NCBI GenBank assembly: GCA_949291675.1
Contig: CASEWR010000077.1
Span: forward strand, 1-64,000
DNA from: an uncultured Desulfovibrio sp.
Lineage (GTDB): Bacteria; Desulfobacterota; Desulfovibrionia; Desulfovibrionales; Desulfovibrionaceae
Length of the DNA: 64,000 bases
Direction of reading: 5' to 3'
The notes beneath the pieces are model-generated. The model did no database searches and was not told the DNA's origin. It saw only the letters and a list, made by a program, of their open reading frames with translations. Positions within the stretch are counted from its first letter, which is position 1, and each line of letters begins with the position of its first letter. The position numbers and the translations under genes are program-made. Positions 15,567 to 24,484 of this stretch are shown in pieces.

Positions 15567-16946
15567 CTAGAAGAAGAGCGTTGCCACAAGCCAGGTGAAG
15601 ATAAAGCCCACAATGCCTATCACCGAGGTGATCAGCGTCCAGGTGCGCAGGCCGTCGGCCACAGACAGGTTCAGATACTTGGTGAGAATCCAGAAGAAGC
15701 TGTCATTGATGTGTGAGAAGCCGAAGCCGCCGAAACCGATGGCAATGGTGATGAGCACACGGTAGTTGTCGCTGTACCCGGCTGCAGCATCAGCAAGCAG
15801 GCCTGCAGTGGTGAGAATGGCCACTGTGGCAGAGCCCTGGGAGGCACGCAGCGCTGCGGCAATGATGAAGGCTGCAGGCAGAATGGGGATGCCCAGGGAG
15901 ACCAGGGTATTGGCCAGAGCCGTACCCACGCCGGACTCGGTGAGCACCTTGCCGAACACGCCGCCACCGCCGGTCACCAGGATGACCACTGCTGCCGTGG
16001 GCAGGGCGTCGTCCATGACCTCACCAATGCGGCCGAGTTCCCAGCCGCGCTTGATGCCGATGAAGTAGAAGGCCAGCAGAATGGAGATCATGAGGGCAGT
16101 GCCGGGGGAGCCCAGGAACTGGGCCACTCTGTACGCGGCGCTTGCCTTGTCGAGCACTGTGGCGGACACAGTGCCGAGCATGATGAGGGCAATGGGGAGG
16201 ATGACCAGGGTCAGGATCAGGCCGACACTCGGAGGTTCGAGGTTGTCGAGCTTGGGTCTGTCGCCCTGGATGTCAGCCAGGTTCAGGGAGCTTATGTCCG
16301 CGGTGATGTCAGCGGACTCGCCCTTAGCGGCAAGATGCTTTCTGATGACGCTGCGGGCAAAGTAGAAGGCGCACACAGAGGTGGGGATACAGAGCAGGAT
16401 GCCGAGCAGGGTCAGCATGCCCACGTCAGCGTGCAGGATGCCGGCAGCGGCCACAGGGCCGGGATGGGGCGGCACAACCACGTGCACGGTGAGCATGGCA
16501 GCTGCCACAGGCAGACCGTAGACAATGGGATTGGCCTTGGTGAAGCGGGCAAAGCCCAGGACAATGGGTGCCAGAATGATGAAGCCCACGTCCACGAAGA
16601 TCGGGATGCCGAGAATAAAGCCGGCAATGGTCACTGCAGCGACGGTTTTACTGACGCCGAGCAGGCGGCTGAAGTAGGAGGCAAGTGCCTCGGCACCGCC
16701 GGAAACTTCAATCATCTTGCCGAGAATGGCACCAAGGCCCACAATGATGGTGATGGAGCCTAAGGTGGAGCCCATGCCGGCAATAAGGGTGGGCATGACC
16801 TTGTCCACCGGAATACCGGCTACGAGGGCCGTGATCATGGAGACCAGAAGCAGCGCCACAAAGGCCGACATCTTGACTCTGATCACGAGGAAGAGGAGCA
16901 GCAGCACTGAGACCAGTGCTATGCACAGCAATGCGGTTGTTGACAT
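15567..16946 (-). CDS. GntP-family permease, probable tetronate transporter
   Basis: A 459-residue integral membrane protein of the gluconate:H+ symporter (GntP) family, with about a dozen hydrophobic segments. Family features include VKMSAFVALLLVSM, VGLGAILGKMIEVSGG, FVDVGFIILAPI and VVPPHPGPVAAAG. It is the last gene of the minus-strand operon ltnD-otnK-otnC-otnI, so the likely substrate is a four-carbon sugar acid (threonate or erythronate). No strong ribosome binding site is seen. A hairpin lies in the gap after otnI. Confidence 0.9.
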   Translation of the reverse strand: MSTTALLCIALVSVLLLLFLVIRVKMSAFVALLLVSMITALVAGIPVDKVMPTLIAGMGSTLGSITIIVGLGAILGKMIEVSGGAEALASYFSRLLGVSKTVAAVTIAGFILGIPIFVDVGFIILAPIVLGFARFTKANPIVYGLPVAAAMLTVHVVVPPHPGPVAAAGILHADVGMLTLLGILLCIPTSVCAFYFARSVIRKHLAAKGESADITADISSLNLADIQGDRPKLDNLEPPSVGLILTLVILPIALIMLGTVSATVLDKASAAYRVAQFLGSPGTALMISILLAFYFIGIKRGWELGRIGEVMDDALPTAAVVILVTGGGGVFGKVLTESGVGTALANTLVSLGIPILPAAFIIAAALRASQGSATVAILTTAGLLADAAAGYSDNYRVLITIAIGFGGFGFSHINDSFFWILTKYLNLSVADGLRTWTLITSVIGIVGFIFTWLVATLFF

Positions 16947-16993
16947 AGGCAGAACCTGATGGCCAAAAGCCGATGAAGTTGAGTTGCAAGCCA

Positions 16994-17014
16994 GGTCCGG
17001 GAGAACACCGGACC
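16994..17014 (-). promoter_or_regulatory. intra-operon hairpin between otnI and the permease gene
   Basis: Perfect GGTCCGG / CCGGACC with a seven-base loop in the 77-base gap. It could terminate part of the transcript or protect the upstream message, lowering permease expression relative to the enzymes. Inference only. Confidence 0.4.
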
Positions 17015-17023
17015 ACTGGCAGG

Positions 17024-17803
17024 TTAGCCCTTGTAGGGGGCGAACCAGCCGAGGCCTTCTTCAGTCACGCCGCGAGGATTGTACTCGCAGCCGATATATC
17101 CCTTGTAGCCGACTTCGTCGAAGAGCCTGAAGATATAGGTATAGTCAATCTCGCCCTCGTCCGGCTCGTGGCGGCTGGGAGCTGCGGCGATCTGCACGTG
17201 TGCATAGGCACCGGCAAAGTCACGGATGAGATGGGTGAGGTTGCCGTCCACCATCTGGGCATGGAAGGTGTCGAGCTGGGTAAAGACATTGTCACGGGCA
17301 ATGGCCTCGCGCAGGGCCATGGTCTCGTACTGACTGTGATAGAGGTAGCGGGGCTTGATGTCCGGGCACAGGGCCTCCATGGTGAGGACCTTGTCGTACT
17401 TTGCAAAGAGGTCCGCAGCCATGCGCATGTTTTTGATGAAGACGTTGCGGCACATCTCCTTTTCCGCAGGATAGGGCACCACAGCGGACATGACATGCAC
17501 AGTGCGGCAGTCCAGGGCAATGGCGTAGTCCAGTGCTTCCTCGATTTCGTTTTTGAAATCAGCCTCGCGGCCGGGCAGGGCGGCATGACCCCATTCCCCG
17601 CCTGCCACATTGCCGGCAGTGGTGTTGAACAGGGCCAGGGTCAGGTTGTTTTCCTTAAGCACCTTTGCCAGCTCATTTTTGTCATAGTCATAGGGCCAGA
17701 GGAATTCCACAGCCGTAAAACCGCACTGGGCGGCTTTGGCAAAACGATCCATGAAGTCCACTTCCTTGAACATCATGGTCAGGTTGGCAGCAAATTTGGG
17801 CAT
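17024..17803 (-). CDS. otnI: 2-oxo-tetronate isomerase (hydroxypyruvate isomerase family)
   Basis: A 259-residue TIM-barrel protein of the hydroxypyruvate isomerase (Hyi) family. In the tetronate pathway it turns 2-oxo-tetronate into 3-oxo-tetronate. Motifs include the start [19 protein letters not shown], then [28 protein letters not shown] and GYIGCEYNP, which carry the acidic and His residues of the metal site. Its ATG overlaps the otnC stop by one base, so the two are co-translated. Context (OtnC, OtnK, LtnD) makes OtnI more likely than Hyi proper. Confidence 0.9.
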   Translation of the reverse strand: MPKFAANLTMMFKEVDFMDRFAKAAQCGFTAVEFLWPYDYDKNELAKVLKENNLTLALFNTTAGNVAGGEWGHAALPGREADFKNEIEEALDYAIALDCRTVHVMSAVVPYPAEKEMCRNVFIKNMRMAADLFAKYDKVLTMEALCPDIKPRYLYHSQYETMALREAIARDNVFTQLDTFHAQMVDGNLTHLIRDFAGAYAHVQIAAAPSRHEPDEGEIDYTYIFRLFDEVGYKGYIGCEYNPRGVTEEGLGWFAPYKG

Positions 17804-18429
17804 TATCGAAGCTCCCTGATTTCTTCCTGAGTGAGATAGCGTATGCGATCCCTGTCATTGGCCAGAACAAAGTACAGCTTTGCCGTTGCTTCCAGCTCTT
17901 CTGCATTGTTCACTGCAGCTGTCAGGTCCCTGCCACAGGCAATCATGCCGTGATTGGCCATGAGAAAGGCCAGATGCCCGGCTGCCACCCTGCCCAGTTC
18001 CTCGGCAAGCTTGGGCGAGCCGGGACGGTAATAGGGAATGAGCGGGATCTCGCCCATGCGCATGACCACATAGGGCGTGAAGGGACGAAGGACATTGCCT
18101 GCATCAAGGTCCTTGAGACAGGCCAGTGCAGTGCAGTAGCACGAGTGCAGATGGACAACTGCGCGGATGTCGGGATTGCCGGCATACAGGGCCATGTGGA
18201 AGGCAACTTCCTTGGTGGCCTTTTTGCCGCCAATAAGCTCGCCGGAAGGCGAGATCACGGACAGTTCCTCCGCAACCAGTCTGCCCATGCAGGAGCCTGT
18301 GGGCGTGGCAAGCAGATTGCCATCACAAAGCAGCATGCTCATATTGCCTGCTGCCCCTGTGGCATAGCCTCTGTCGTACAGTGTCCTGCCGGCGTCCACA
18401 AATTCGGCACGTTCTTTTTCGTACAGCAT
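17803..18429 (-). CDS. otnC: 3-oxo-tetronate 4-phosphate decarboxylase (class II aldolase family)
   Basis: Decarboxylates 3-oxo-tetronate 4-phosphate to dihydroxyacetone phosphate. 208 residues, with the class II aldolase/adducin fold. Residues 25-52 include TGAAGNMS and the phosphate-binding TPTGSCMG. The zinc ligands are in VVHLHS (His 93, His 95), with NHGMIACG further on. Overlap with otnI and the kinase upstream support the OtnC assignment over a fuculose-type aldolase. Confidence 0.92.
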   Translation of the reverse strand: MLYEKERAEFVDAGRTLYDRGYATGAAGNMSMLLCDGNLLATPTGSCMGRLVAEELSVISPSGELIGGKKATKEVAFHMALYAGNPDIRAVVHLHSCYCTALACLKDLDAGNVLRPFTPYVVMRMGEIPLIPYYRPGSPKLAEELGRVAAGHLAFLMANHGMIACGRDLTAAVNNAEELEATAKLYFVLANDRDRIRYLTQEEIRELR

Positions 18430-18619
18430 GACTCTCGTGGTCTTGTGTCCGGGCTTCCCGAAAGCCCCTGACCTGCGGCCAGGGACCCCGGGAAACTGCG
18501 GTAGTATCCTGGAAAACCGTTCTGCCGGGGCTGTCGGACGCTTTGGGGCAGATGCCTCACGTTCCCTGTCTGCCCGTCTGCAGAAGCGGTGTGTTTTCGT
18601 CTGTCAGCCTGGCCAGACC
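18430..18619 (-). other. otnK-otnC spacer
   Basis: 190 bases inside the operon, much longer than the other gaps. A small hairpin GGGCTT-CCCGA-AAGCCC lies near 18450-18467. No gene is seen. Confidence 0.35.
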
Positions 18620-19903
18620 CTAGGCCTGGACAGGGAAGCTCTCCTGGGCACGGACAAAGAAGTCTTCCTGCCCGAAGTTGCCGGATTTGAGCGTGAGGCT
18701 GACAAGATTGTTGATGGAGCGCACCCACGGCACACCCGGGGCAATGGCAGGTCCGATGTAGAAACCCTGCACATTGAGGGACTTGGTCACGATACCCGAG
18801 GTCTCGCCGCCGGCCACAATGAAGCGCTCAATGCCTTCCTCTGCCAGAGCGGCAGCCAGGGCGGCAAAGAAGGTCTCAACGGCCTTTGAGGAGGCCTCAA
18901 CGCCGTACTGTGTCTGCACGCGGGCCAGTTCTTCGGGATTGGCCGTGGCATAGACCAGGGGAGCCAGGGCATCGTCCTGATGGGCCAGGATGAACTCCTT
19001 GTAGCCGCGCACAAAGGCAGCCATGTCCGTTGCCGGGGCAAGCAGTGCGTCCACGTCCACCAGCATGCAGGCTGCGCGCTCTTTGTAGTACTCGACCTGT
19101 TTGTTGGTCATGACCGAGCAGGAGCCGGAGAGCACTGCGCACTTTCTGCCTGCAGGATAGCCTGCCTTCTGGGCCTGCACAGGATCGGCATCAGCCTCGC
19201 GCACAGCGCGGGCAAGCCCGATGGCAAGGCCGGAGCCGCCGGTGACAAGGGCCATGTCCTTCACTGCCTCGCCTTCGGCGATAAGATCGCTTTCGTCTGT
19301 GGCATCGAGCACTGCGTAGCGATAGCCGTCCTTCTCAAGGCTTGCTATGCGCTCCCTGATGGCCTGGGGACCCTGTTTCACGGTCTCAAGGCTCACCAGA
19401 CCGCACTTGCCTTTTGACTGCATTTCCACCAGGCGCTGCAGGGAGCTGTCCGTCATGGGGGTGATGGGATGGTTTTTCATGCCGGATTCTTCCAGCAGCA
19501 CATCACCCACAAAGAGGTAGCCCTTGTACACAGTGCGGCCGTTCACGGGCAGGGCGGGCTGGAAGATGGTGAAGCCTGTGCCCAGTCTGTCCATGAGCGC
19601 GTCGGTGACAGGACCGATATTGCCCTTGCTGGTGCTGTCAAAGGTGGAGCAGTACTTGAAATAGATCTGCCTGCAGCCGTTTTTCATCAGCCAGTCCAGG
19701 GAGGCCTGTGTCTCGCTGATGGCTTCTTCCACAGGGCAGGAGCGGGACTTGTGGCTGATGACCACAGCCTCAACGTCCGGGACAGGCAGATCCTCGCTGA
19801 CGCCGCACAGCTGCACGGTCTTGAGCCCGTTGAGCACAAGGAAGCTCGCGATATCCGTGGCACCTGTGAAATCGTCGGCAATCACGCCAATTTTCAGCGT
19901 CAT
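18620..19903 (-). CDS. otnK: 3-oxo-tetronate kinase (four-carbon acid sugar kinase)
   Basis: Phosphorylates 3-oxo-tetronate at O4 with ATP. 427 residues, with the two DUF1537 halves of the four-carbon acid sugar kinase family. The N-terminal substrate domain begins IGVIADDFTGATDIA. The C-terminal nucleotide domain has VLSGSCSVMTNKQ and the glycine-rich FIVAGGETSGIV. The ribosome binding site AGGAG overlaps the ltnD stop, nine bases downstream of it, so the genes are tightly linked. Confidence 0.93.
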   Translation of the reverse strand: MTLKIGVIADDFTGATDIASFLVLNGLKTVQLCGVSEDLPVPDVEAVVISHKSRSCPVEEAISETQASLDWLMKNGCRQIYFKYCSTFDSTSKGNIGPVTDALMDRLGTGFTIFQPALPVNGRTVYKGYLFVGDVLLEESGMKNHPITPMTDSSLQRLVEMQSKGKCGLVSLETVKQGPQAIRERIASLEKDGYRYAVLDATDESDLIAEGEAVKDMALVTGGSGLAIGLARAVREADADPVQAQKAGYPAGRKCAVLSGSCSVMTNKQVEYYKERAACMLVDVDALLAPATDMAAFVRGYKEFILAHQDDALAPLVYATANPEELARVQTQYGVEASSKAVETFFAALAAALAEEGIERFIVAGGETSGIVTKSLNVQGFYIGPAIAPGVPWVRSINNLVSLTLKSGNFGQEDFFVRAQESFPVQA

Positions 19904-19912
19904 GGTTCGCTC

Positions 19913-20827
19913 CTAGTGCTTCTTCTCTTCAGGCAGCTCGATACCGCTGAAGATCTTGATCACTGCGCTGTCGTCCCATCTGCCGTAGCCGGCGTTGGAC
20001 GCGGAGGTGAACATGGAGAAGGCAGTGGAGGCCAGCGGAATGGGGAAGTGCAGCGCCTGGGCGGTCTGGGTCACAAGGCCGAGGTCCTTCACAAAGATGT
20101 CCACAGCGGAGAGCGGGGTGTAGTCGCCCTCAAGGACATGCTTCATGCGGTTTTCAAACATCCAGGAATTGCCTGCGGCATTGGTGACCACATCGTACAT
20201 GATGTCCAGGGGAATGCCGGCTTTGGCAGCCATGGCCATGGCTTCAGCAGCAACAGCAATGTGCACGCCTGCCAGCAGCTGATGCACGATCTTCACGCTG
20301 GCGCCAAGGCCGATTTCCTCGCCGATATTGTAGACCTTGCCGGCCACGGCATCGAGCAGGGGCTTCAGAGCCTCAAAGGTGCTCTTTGCGCCGGAGGCCA
20401 TGACGGTCATCTCGCCCACATTGGCCTTGACGGCACCACCGGACACAGGGGCATCGAGCATGGGCAGGCCGTAGGAAGCCAGTTTCTCGCCGATTTCCTT
20501 GGCGTCAGAGGCAGACATGGTGGAAGACACCATGACAGGGGTGCCCTTCTTCAGGGCAGAGGCCAGGCAGTCGTCAGGAGTGTCGCCGAAGAGCACGCTG
20601 CGCACCTGGGCGGCATTGACCACGAGCACCAGAACGGCGTCGAGTTCGCCGGCAAATTCCTTGGGTGTTTTGGAAACCCTGACTGCACCTGCTTCCTTCA
20701 GGGTCTCAAGGGCTTTGTCGCTGATGTCACCGCCATAGGTATTGAGGCCGGCCTTGATGCAGGATTTCGCTGCGCCCATGCCCATGGTGCCAAGTCCGAT
20801 GACGCAGACATTCTTGATAGCTGACAT
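19913..20827 (-). CDS. ltnD: L-threonate 2-dehydrogenase (beta-hydroxyacid dehydrogenase family)
   Basis: NAD-dependent oxidation of L-threonate to 2-oxo-tetronate, the first pathway step. 304 residues. The Rossmann motif is VIGLGTMGMG, the substrate motif is DAPVSGGAVKANVGEMTVM, and the catalytic Lys is in ASVKIVHQLL. Start 20827 is chosen for AAGGAG seven bases upstream. It is the first gene of the operon. The exact substrate (threonate against another 3-hydroxyacid) is inferred from OtnI, OtnC and OtnK. Confidence 0.88.
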   Translation of the reverse strand: MSAIKNVCVIGLGTMGMGAAKSCIKAGLNTYGGDISDKALETLKEAGAVRVSKTPKEFAGELDAVLVLVVNAAQVRSVLFGDTPDDCLASALKKGTPVMVSSTMSASDAKEIGEKLASYGLPMLDAPVSGGAVKANVGEMTVMASGAKSTFEALKPLLDAVAGKVYNIGEEIGLGASVKIVHQLLAGVHIAVAAEAMAMAAKAGIPLDIMYDVVTNAAGNSWMFENRMKHVLEGDYTPLSAVDIFVKDLGLVTQTAQALHFPIPLASTAFSMFTSASNAGYGRWDDSAVIKIFSGIELPEEKKH

Positions 20828-21329
20828 TGGTGAACTCCTTACCAAAAAAGCTGTTGCAAAAAGAGCTGATATGAAAAGAGCGAAGGGGGCGTTCCCCCGG
20901 ATACCATATTCCCTGTCCTGAAATGAGGACCTGCCGGGCGCAGGCCTGTGTGCGGGCCTTCCTTAAGAATGCCGTGTCATTTTGCCTGCAATTTTGTGTC
21001 ATCACACAGGAAAAAAGCCACAATCAGGGGAGGATTCCGCAGCCTCGCGGGTGACAGTTTGCCGCATTTCGTAACAGAGAAGATACATGTATGCCTAGTG
21101 TGAGCAGAATACGCTCTTTTTTGTCACTGGTCCAGAGTTCTTGCAGATGTTGAACGGCTGATCAGTCTCTGTAACGCATCTGTGACAGAAGCCCTGGCCT
21201 GAGCGCTTTGGAAAGGAATATGAGCAAAGTGCTTTGTTTTTTCACTCTCGCAGTACTGCAGTGAAGATGTGCCGCAACAAACGTGCCGTTTTTGTGTCAG
21301 AGCGGGAAAGTACAGTGTCTTCCCCATGC
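20828..21329 (-). promoter_or_regulatory. probable promoter/operator region of the tetronate operon
   Basis: This 500-base spacer is upstream of ltnD and downstream of fba. It holds the perfect palindrome ATACATGTAT (21083-21092) and TGTG-TCAT-CACA (about 20995-21006). Each is a plausible operator for a dimeric regulator of GntR or CRP type. A GGGGG-CGTT-CCCCC hairpin lies near 20886-20899 in the leader. No regulator gene is nearby. Assignments are tentative. Confidence 0.3.
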
Positions 21330-21370
21330 AAAAAGGCGCGTTCTGCATGCACTGTGCAGCAGAACGCGCC
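21330..21370 (-). terminator. rho-independent terminator of fba
   Basis: Perfect 12-base stem GGCGCGTTCTGC / GCAGAACGCGCC (21335-21346 and 21359-21370), followed on the minus strand by a T-run. Confidence 0.85.
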
Positions 21371-21499
21371 CCATATAAGTCGATACGTCGATGTGAGCAG
21401 AGAACTATGCGCGAAAGCGTCTGTGTGGCTCTGCCTGACAGAGCCTGATCTGCATCAGGCAGGGCTGGCGCAGCCAGGTTCGGGCCAGAGCAGTTCGGC

Positions 21500-22435
21500 C
21501 TAGAGCAGCTCAGCCTTGCCGGAGGAGCCCATGACGTCGCGAATCTTGCGGGCAACCATCTTGTAGACGGCCTCGCGGGCGGGCTTCAGGTACTGGCGGG
21601 GGTCAAAGGCCTCGGGATGCTCGACCATGAACTGGCGGATGGAGGCGGTCAGAGCAAGACGGATGTCTGTGTCAACGTTGATCTTGCACACACCCATGCG
21701 GGCAGCCTCGCGCAGCATGTCTTCCGGCACGCCTCTGGCGCCGCCCACGTTGCCGCCGTACTTGTTGCACAGTTCCACGAATTCCTGGGGAACAGAGGAA
21801 GCGCCGTGCAGCACCAGGGGGTAGTTGGGCAGCTTTTCACAGATGGTTTTCAGTCTGGGGAAGTCCAGCTTGGGCTCACCCTTGAACTTGTAGGCGCCGT
21901 GGCTGGTGCCGATGGCAACTGCCAGGGAGTCGCAGCCTGTCTTTTCCACGAATTCCACGGCTTCGTCAGGATCCGTGAAGCTGTGGCCTTCGGACACCAC
22001 GTGCTCTTCAATGCCTGCCAGGCGGCCGAGCTCGGCCTCAACCCACACGCCGCGGGGATGCGCGTATTCCACCACCTTCTTTGTGAGGGCAATGTTTTCC
22101 TCAAAGGGCAGGGAGGAACCGTCGATCATGACGGAGGTGAAGCCGCCGTCAATGCAGTCGCGGCACATTTCAAAGGAAGGACCGTGATCGAGATGCACGC
22201 AGACAGGAATGGACGGATCTTCTGTCAGGGCAGCTTCCACCAGTTTCATGATGTAGGTCTGGCCAGCGTATTTGCGGGCACCAGCGGACACCTGGAGGAT
22301 GAGAGGAGATTTCTCTTCAGAGGCAGCTTGCATGATGCCCTGAATGATTTCCATGTTGTTCACATTGAACGCACCGATGGCAAACTGTCCTTCGTAGGCA
22401 GCCTGGAACATTTTCTTGGGGCCGATAAGGGGCAT
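21500..22435 (-). CDS. fba: class II fructose-bisphosphate aldolase
   Basis: Zinc-dependent reversible condensation of dihydroxyacetone phosphate and glyceraldehyde 3-phosphate. 311 residues. Zinc-site and phosphate-site motifs are VHLDHGPSFE, MIDGSSLPFEENI, EAELGRLAG, IGTSHGAYK, LHGASSVP and INVDTDIRLA. GGAGG precedes the start at 22435. It has its own terminator and lies upstream of the tetronate operon, whose end product is one of its substrates. A tagatose-bisphosphate aldolase role cannot be excluded from sequence alone. Confidence 0.93.
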   Translation of the reverse strand: MPLIGPKKMFQAAYEGQFAIGAFNVNNMEIIQGIMQAASEEKSPLILQVSAGARKYAGQTYIMKLVEAALTEDPSIPVCVHLDHGPSFEMCRDCIDGGFTSVMIDGSSLPFEENIALTKKVVEYAHPRGVWVEAELGRLAGIEEHVVSEGHSFTDPDEAVEFVEKTGCDSLAVAIGTSHGAYKFKGEPKLDFPRLKTICEKLPNYPLVLHGASSVPQEFVELCNKYGGNVGGARGVPEDMLREAARMGVCKINVDTDIRLALTASIRQFMVEHPEAFDPRQYLKPAREAVYKMVARKIRDVMGSSGKAELL

Positions 22436-22814
22436 TTGATTCCTCCATGGAAAAGAAGATGCAAAGTGCTGATGAAACGTGCCGGAAACAAACAGAACTC
22501 AGGGCCCTGATGGCGCCCGTGCAGGTCCTGTTTGGCAGCATCGTAGTGTATCTTGGAAAAGTTTGCCACACAAGCAGGGCAAAAAAAGGACCAGGAGGCA
22601 GGTTTTTTTCGCGTTGTGCAGGCAAAAAAGAGGGGATCTGCCTGCTTGAGGGGCGTTGCTGCGCGTTTTGTACGCCCTGCTGCCCTGCCGGACACTGCTG
22701 CCCCTGTGCCTGCTGCCTGAAAAGCGTCCGGGCGCGGGCTGCAGGCCGTACGATGCCAGTCAGGGCAGGCCGCAGGATGCCTGTTGCAAGGCCGCTGTCA
22801 GGCCTTTGGAACAA
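22436..22814. other. fba/surE spacer
   Basis: Intergenic sequence upstream of fba. I see no supported gene. The part next to fba is less G+C-rich and should hold its promoter. Confidence 0.4.
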
Positions 22815-22815
22815 A

Positions 22816-22840
22816 ACATGCCGCACAGGATGCGGCATGT
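22816..22840 (-). terminator. rho-independent terminator of surE
   Basis: Perfect 10-base stem ACATGCCGCA / TGCGGCATGT with a five-base loop, just beyond the surE stop. On the minus strand it is followed by TTTTG. Confidence 0.75.
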
Positions 22841-22851
22841 GCAGATGCGCC

Positions 22852-23616
22852 CTAACGCACGTCAGGCAGTGTTTCTCTGCCAAGGAGTCTGAGACCGGTC
22901 TCGTCCGTGAAGTTGAAGCACAGGGGCGTCACTGTCACAAAGCCGCGGTTCAAAAGGTCCTTGTCAGAGCCGGCATTGATGGTTTCCGGCGGGATGCTGC
23001 CCAGAAGCCACCAGTAGCGGCCGCCGCGCGGGTCCCTGCGCTCAAGATAGCTGTTCTTCCACACAGCCGAGGTCTGCGGGCAGACGCGCACGCCCTTGCT
23101 CGATGAGAGCAGGCCCTTCGGGTAGTTCACATTGATGACCCTGCGGGTGGGCATGTCCTGCCATCTGATGGACTCGGCAATGGCCACGGCATGTCTGGCC
23201 TTGGCCAGAATGTCGATGGGGTCTTCTTCGTCATCGGAGACTGCCATGCTGGGCAGATCCTCGTGGCAGGCTTCTGTAGCGGCACCCACTGTGCCGGAGT
23301 AGAGGATGTCCGGGCCCACATTGGCGCCGGCATTGATGCCGCTCATGACCAGATCGGGCTTTTTCTCCAGCAGGGAGGCCAGGGCCAGCTTCACACAGTC
23401 TGTGGGCGTGCCGTAGAGGCCCAGTCCCTCAAAGCCTGGCTGCTTGAAACGCAGGCAGCGCAGCGGGGCAAAGACGGTGAGCGAGTGGCCGACACCGGAC
23501 TGCTGCTCCATGGGAGCAACCACATGTACTGTGTGTCCCCGCTCCCGCAGGGCTGTGTAGAGGGCCATGAGCCCCCGGGCGTGTATGCCGTCGTCATTGG
23601 TAAGCAGGACGTCCAT
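22852..23616 (-). CDS. surE: 5'/3'-nucleotidase SurE
   Basis: Metal-dependent phosphatase acting on nucleoside 5'- and 3'-monophosphates. 254 residues. It begins VLLTNDDGIHARGL with the two metal-binding Asp (family knowledge). It also has APMEQQSGVGHSLT, YGTPTDCVKLAL and SGINAGANVGPDILYSGTVG, all diagnostic of SurE. AAGGTAG precedes the start. It is a single-gene unit with its own terminator. Confidence 0.95.
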   Translation of the reverse strand: MDVLLTNDDGIHARGLMALYTALRERGHTVHVVAPMEQQSGVGHSLTVFAPLRCLRFKQPGFEGLGLYGTPTDCVKLALASLLEKKPDLVMSGINAGANVGPDILYSGTVGAATEACHEDLPSMAVSDDEEDPIDILAKARHAVAIAESIRWQDMPTRRVINVNYPKGLLSSSKGVRVCPQTSAVWKNSYLERRDPRGGRYWWLLGSIPPETINAGSDKDLLNRGFVTVTPLCFNFTDETGLRLLGRETLPDVR

Positions 23617-24484
23617 AAAACTACCTTATTCTGTCTGATGGTTGGTGAACTGGCTGGTGGAAGGGGCTCGGGGAATGGGCTGATGGAATGGGTATGGGAT
23701 GCAGGCAGTGTGCCAGGCGTGCAGGACCGTGGGCCTCGCAAAGCTGCCCCCAATGCTGGCATCAGGAAGCCTCCGGGGCGCGCGATGCGCGTGCGGCCAT
23801 GCCCCAGGACTCCAGGCCTCCAGGGCCCCCTGGCGGGGAACAGGAGCGTGTGCCGCCACACAGCTGTCTTACAAAGAAGACGCGCACCTGGTTCTGCATT
23901 CTGCCCCTGTCCTGACGAGAGATTGTCACAGACCTGATCTACAGGATGCTGCAGGATGTTCTTGTCCGGCAGATGTCTGCCCTGTGACTGTATGGTGTCT
24001 GCAGCGGGCCTGCATGGTGCCTGTATGGGACCTGTAAGTCGCCTGCATGCTGTCAGCACAGACTCCGGCGCCTGCAGGGTGCGTCATGCGCAGTGCCTGT
24101 CTTTGACAGGCAGGCAGCAGCTCGCTCCAGACCAGGCACCAGTGGCAGATCTGCAACCTGCACAGGGCAGAAAGTTTGACTTTTGCTGAAAATCAGGGAA
24201 ACTGCGACCACATGGCGCAGCAACTGCAGCAGAACTGTCAGACTGTCACTGCCTTTTGCTGTGATGTCAATCCCCGGGTGCGGTCTTCAGAGCCGGGTTT
24301 CCGAGCTGAGTGTCTGAGCTGAGTTTTCAGGCTGAGTTTCCAGGCTGAGTTTTGGAGCCGGGCTTCGGGGGCAGCCTTCCCGGTCGCTGCATGCCATGCA
24401 GTCAGTGCCCCATGCAGCAGCATCAGGCTGCAGCACACGCAGCAACAGCAGACAGACGCCTCGTGCAGGCAGGACATGCATCTT
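23617..24484. other. 868-base intergenic region with low-complexity repeats
   Basis: Between divergent surE and the YhaM-like gene. There is no supported gene; overlapping frames on both strands look non-coding. It contains degenerate repeats of CCTGCATGGTGCCTGTATGG type near 24005-24050 and the tandem repeat listed at 24290-24368. Confidence 0.5.
24290..24368 (+). repeat. degenerate 12-15 base tandem repeat
   Basis: About six units of the type GAGCTGAGTTTTCAG / GCTGAGTTTCCAG, flanked by GAGCCGGGTTTCC and AGCCGGGCTTCGG, just upstream of the YhaM-like gene. Confidence 0.5.

Noticed and set aside
19469..20824. 451-codon plus-strand frame opposite otnK and ltnD
   Set aside because: It covers two well-recognised genes on the other strand and has typical shadow composition.
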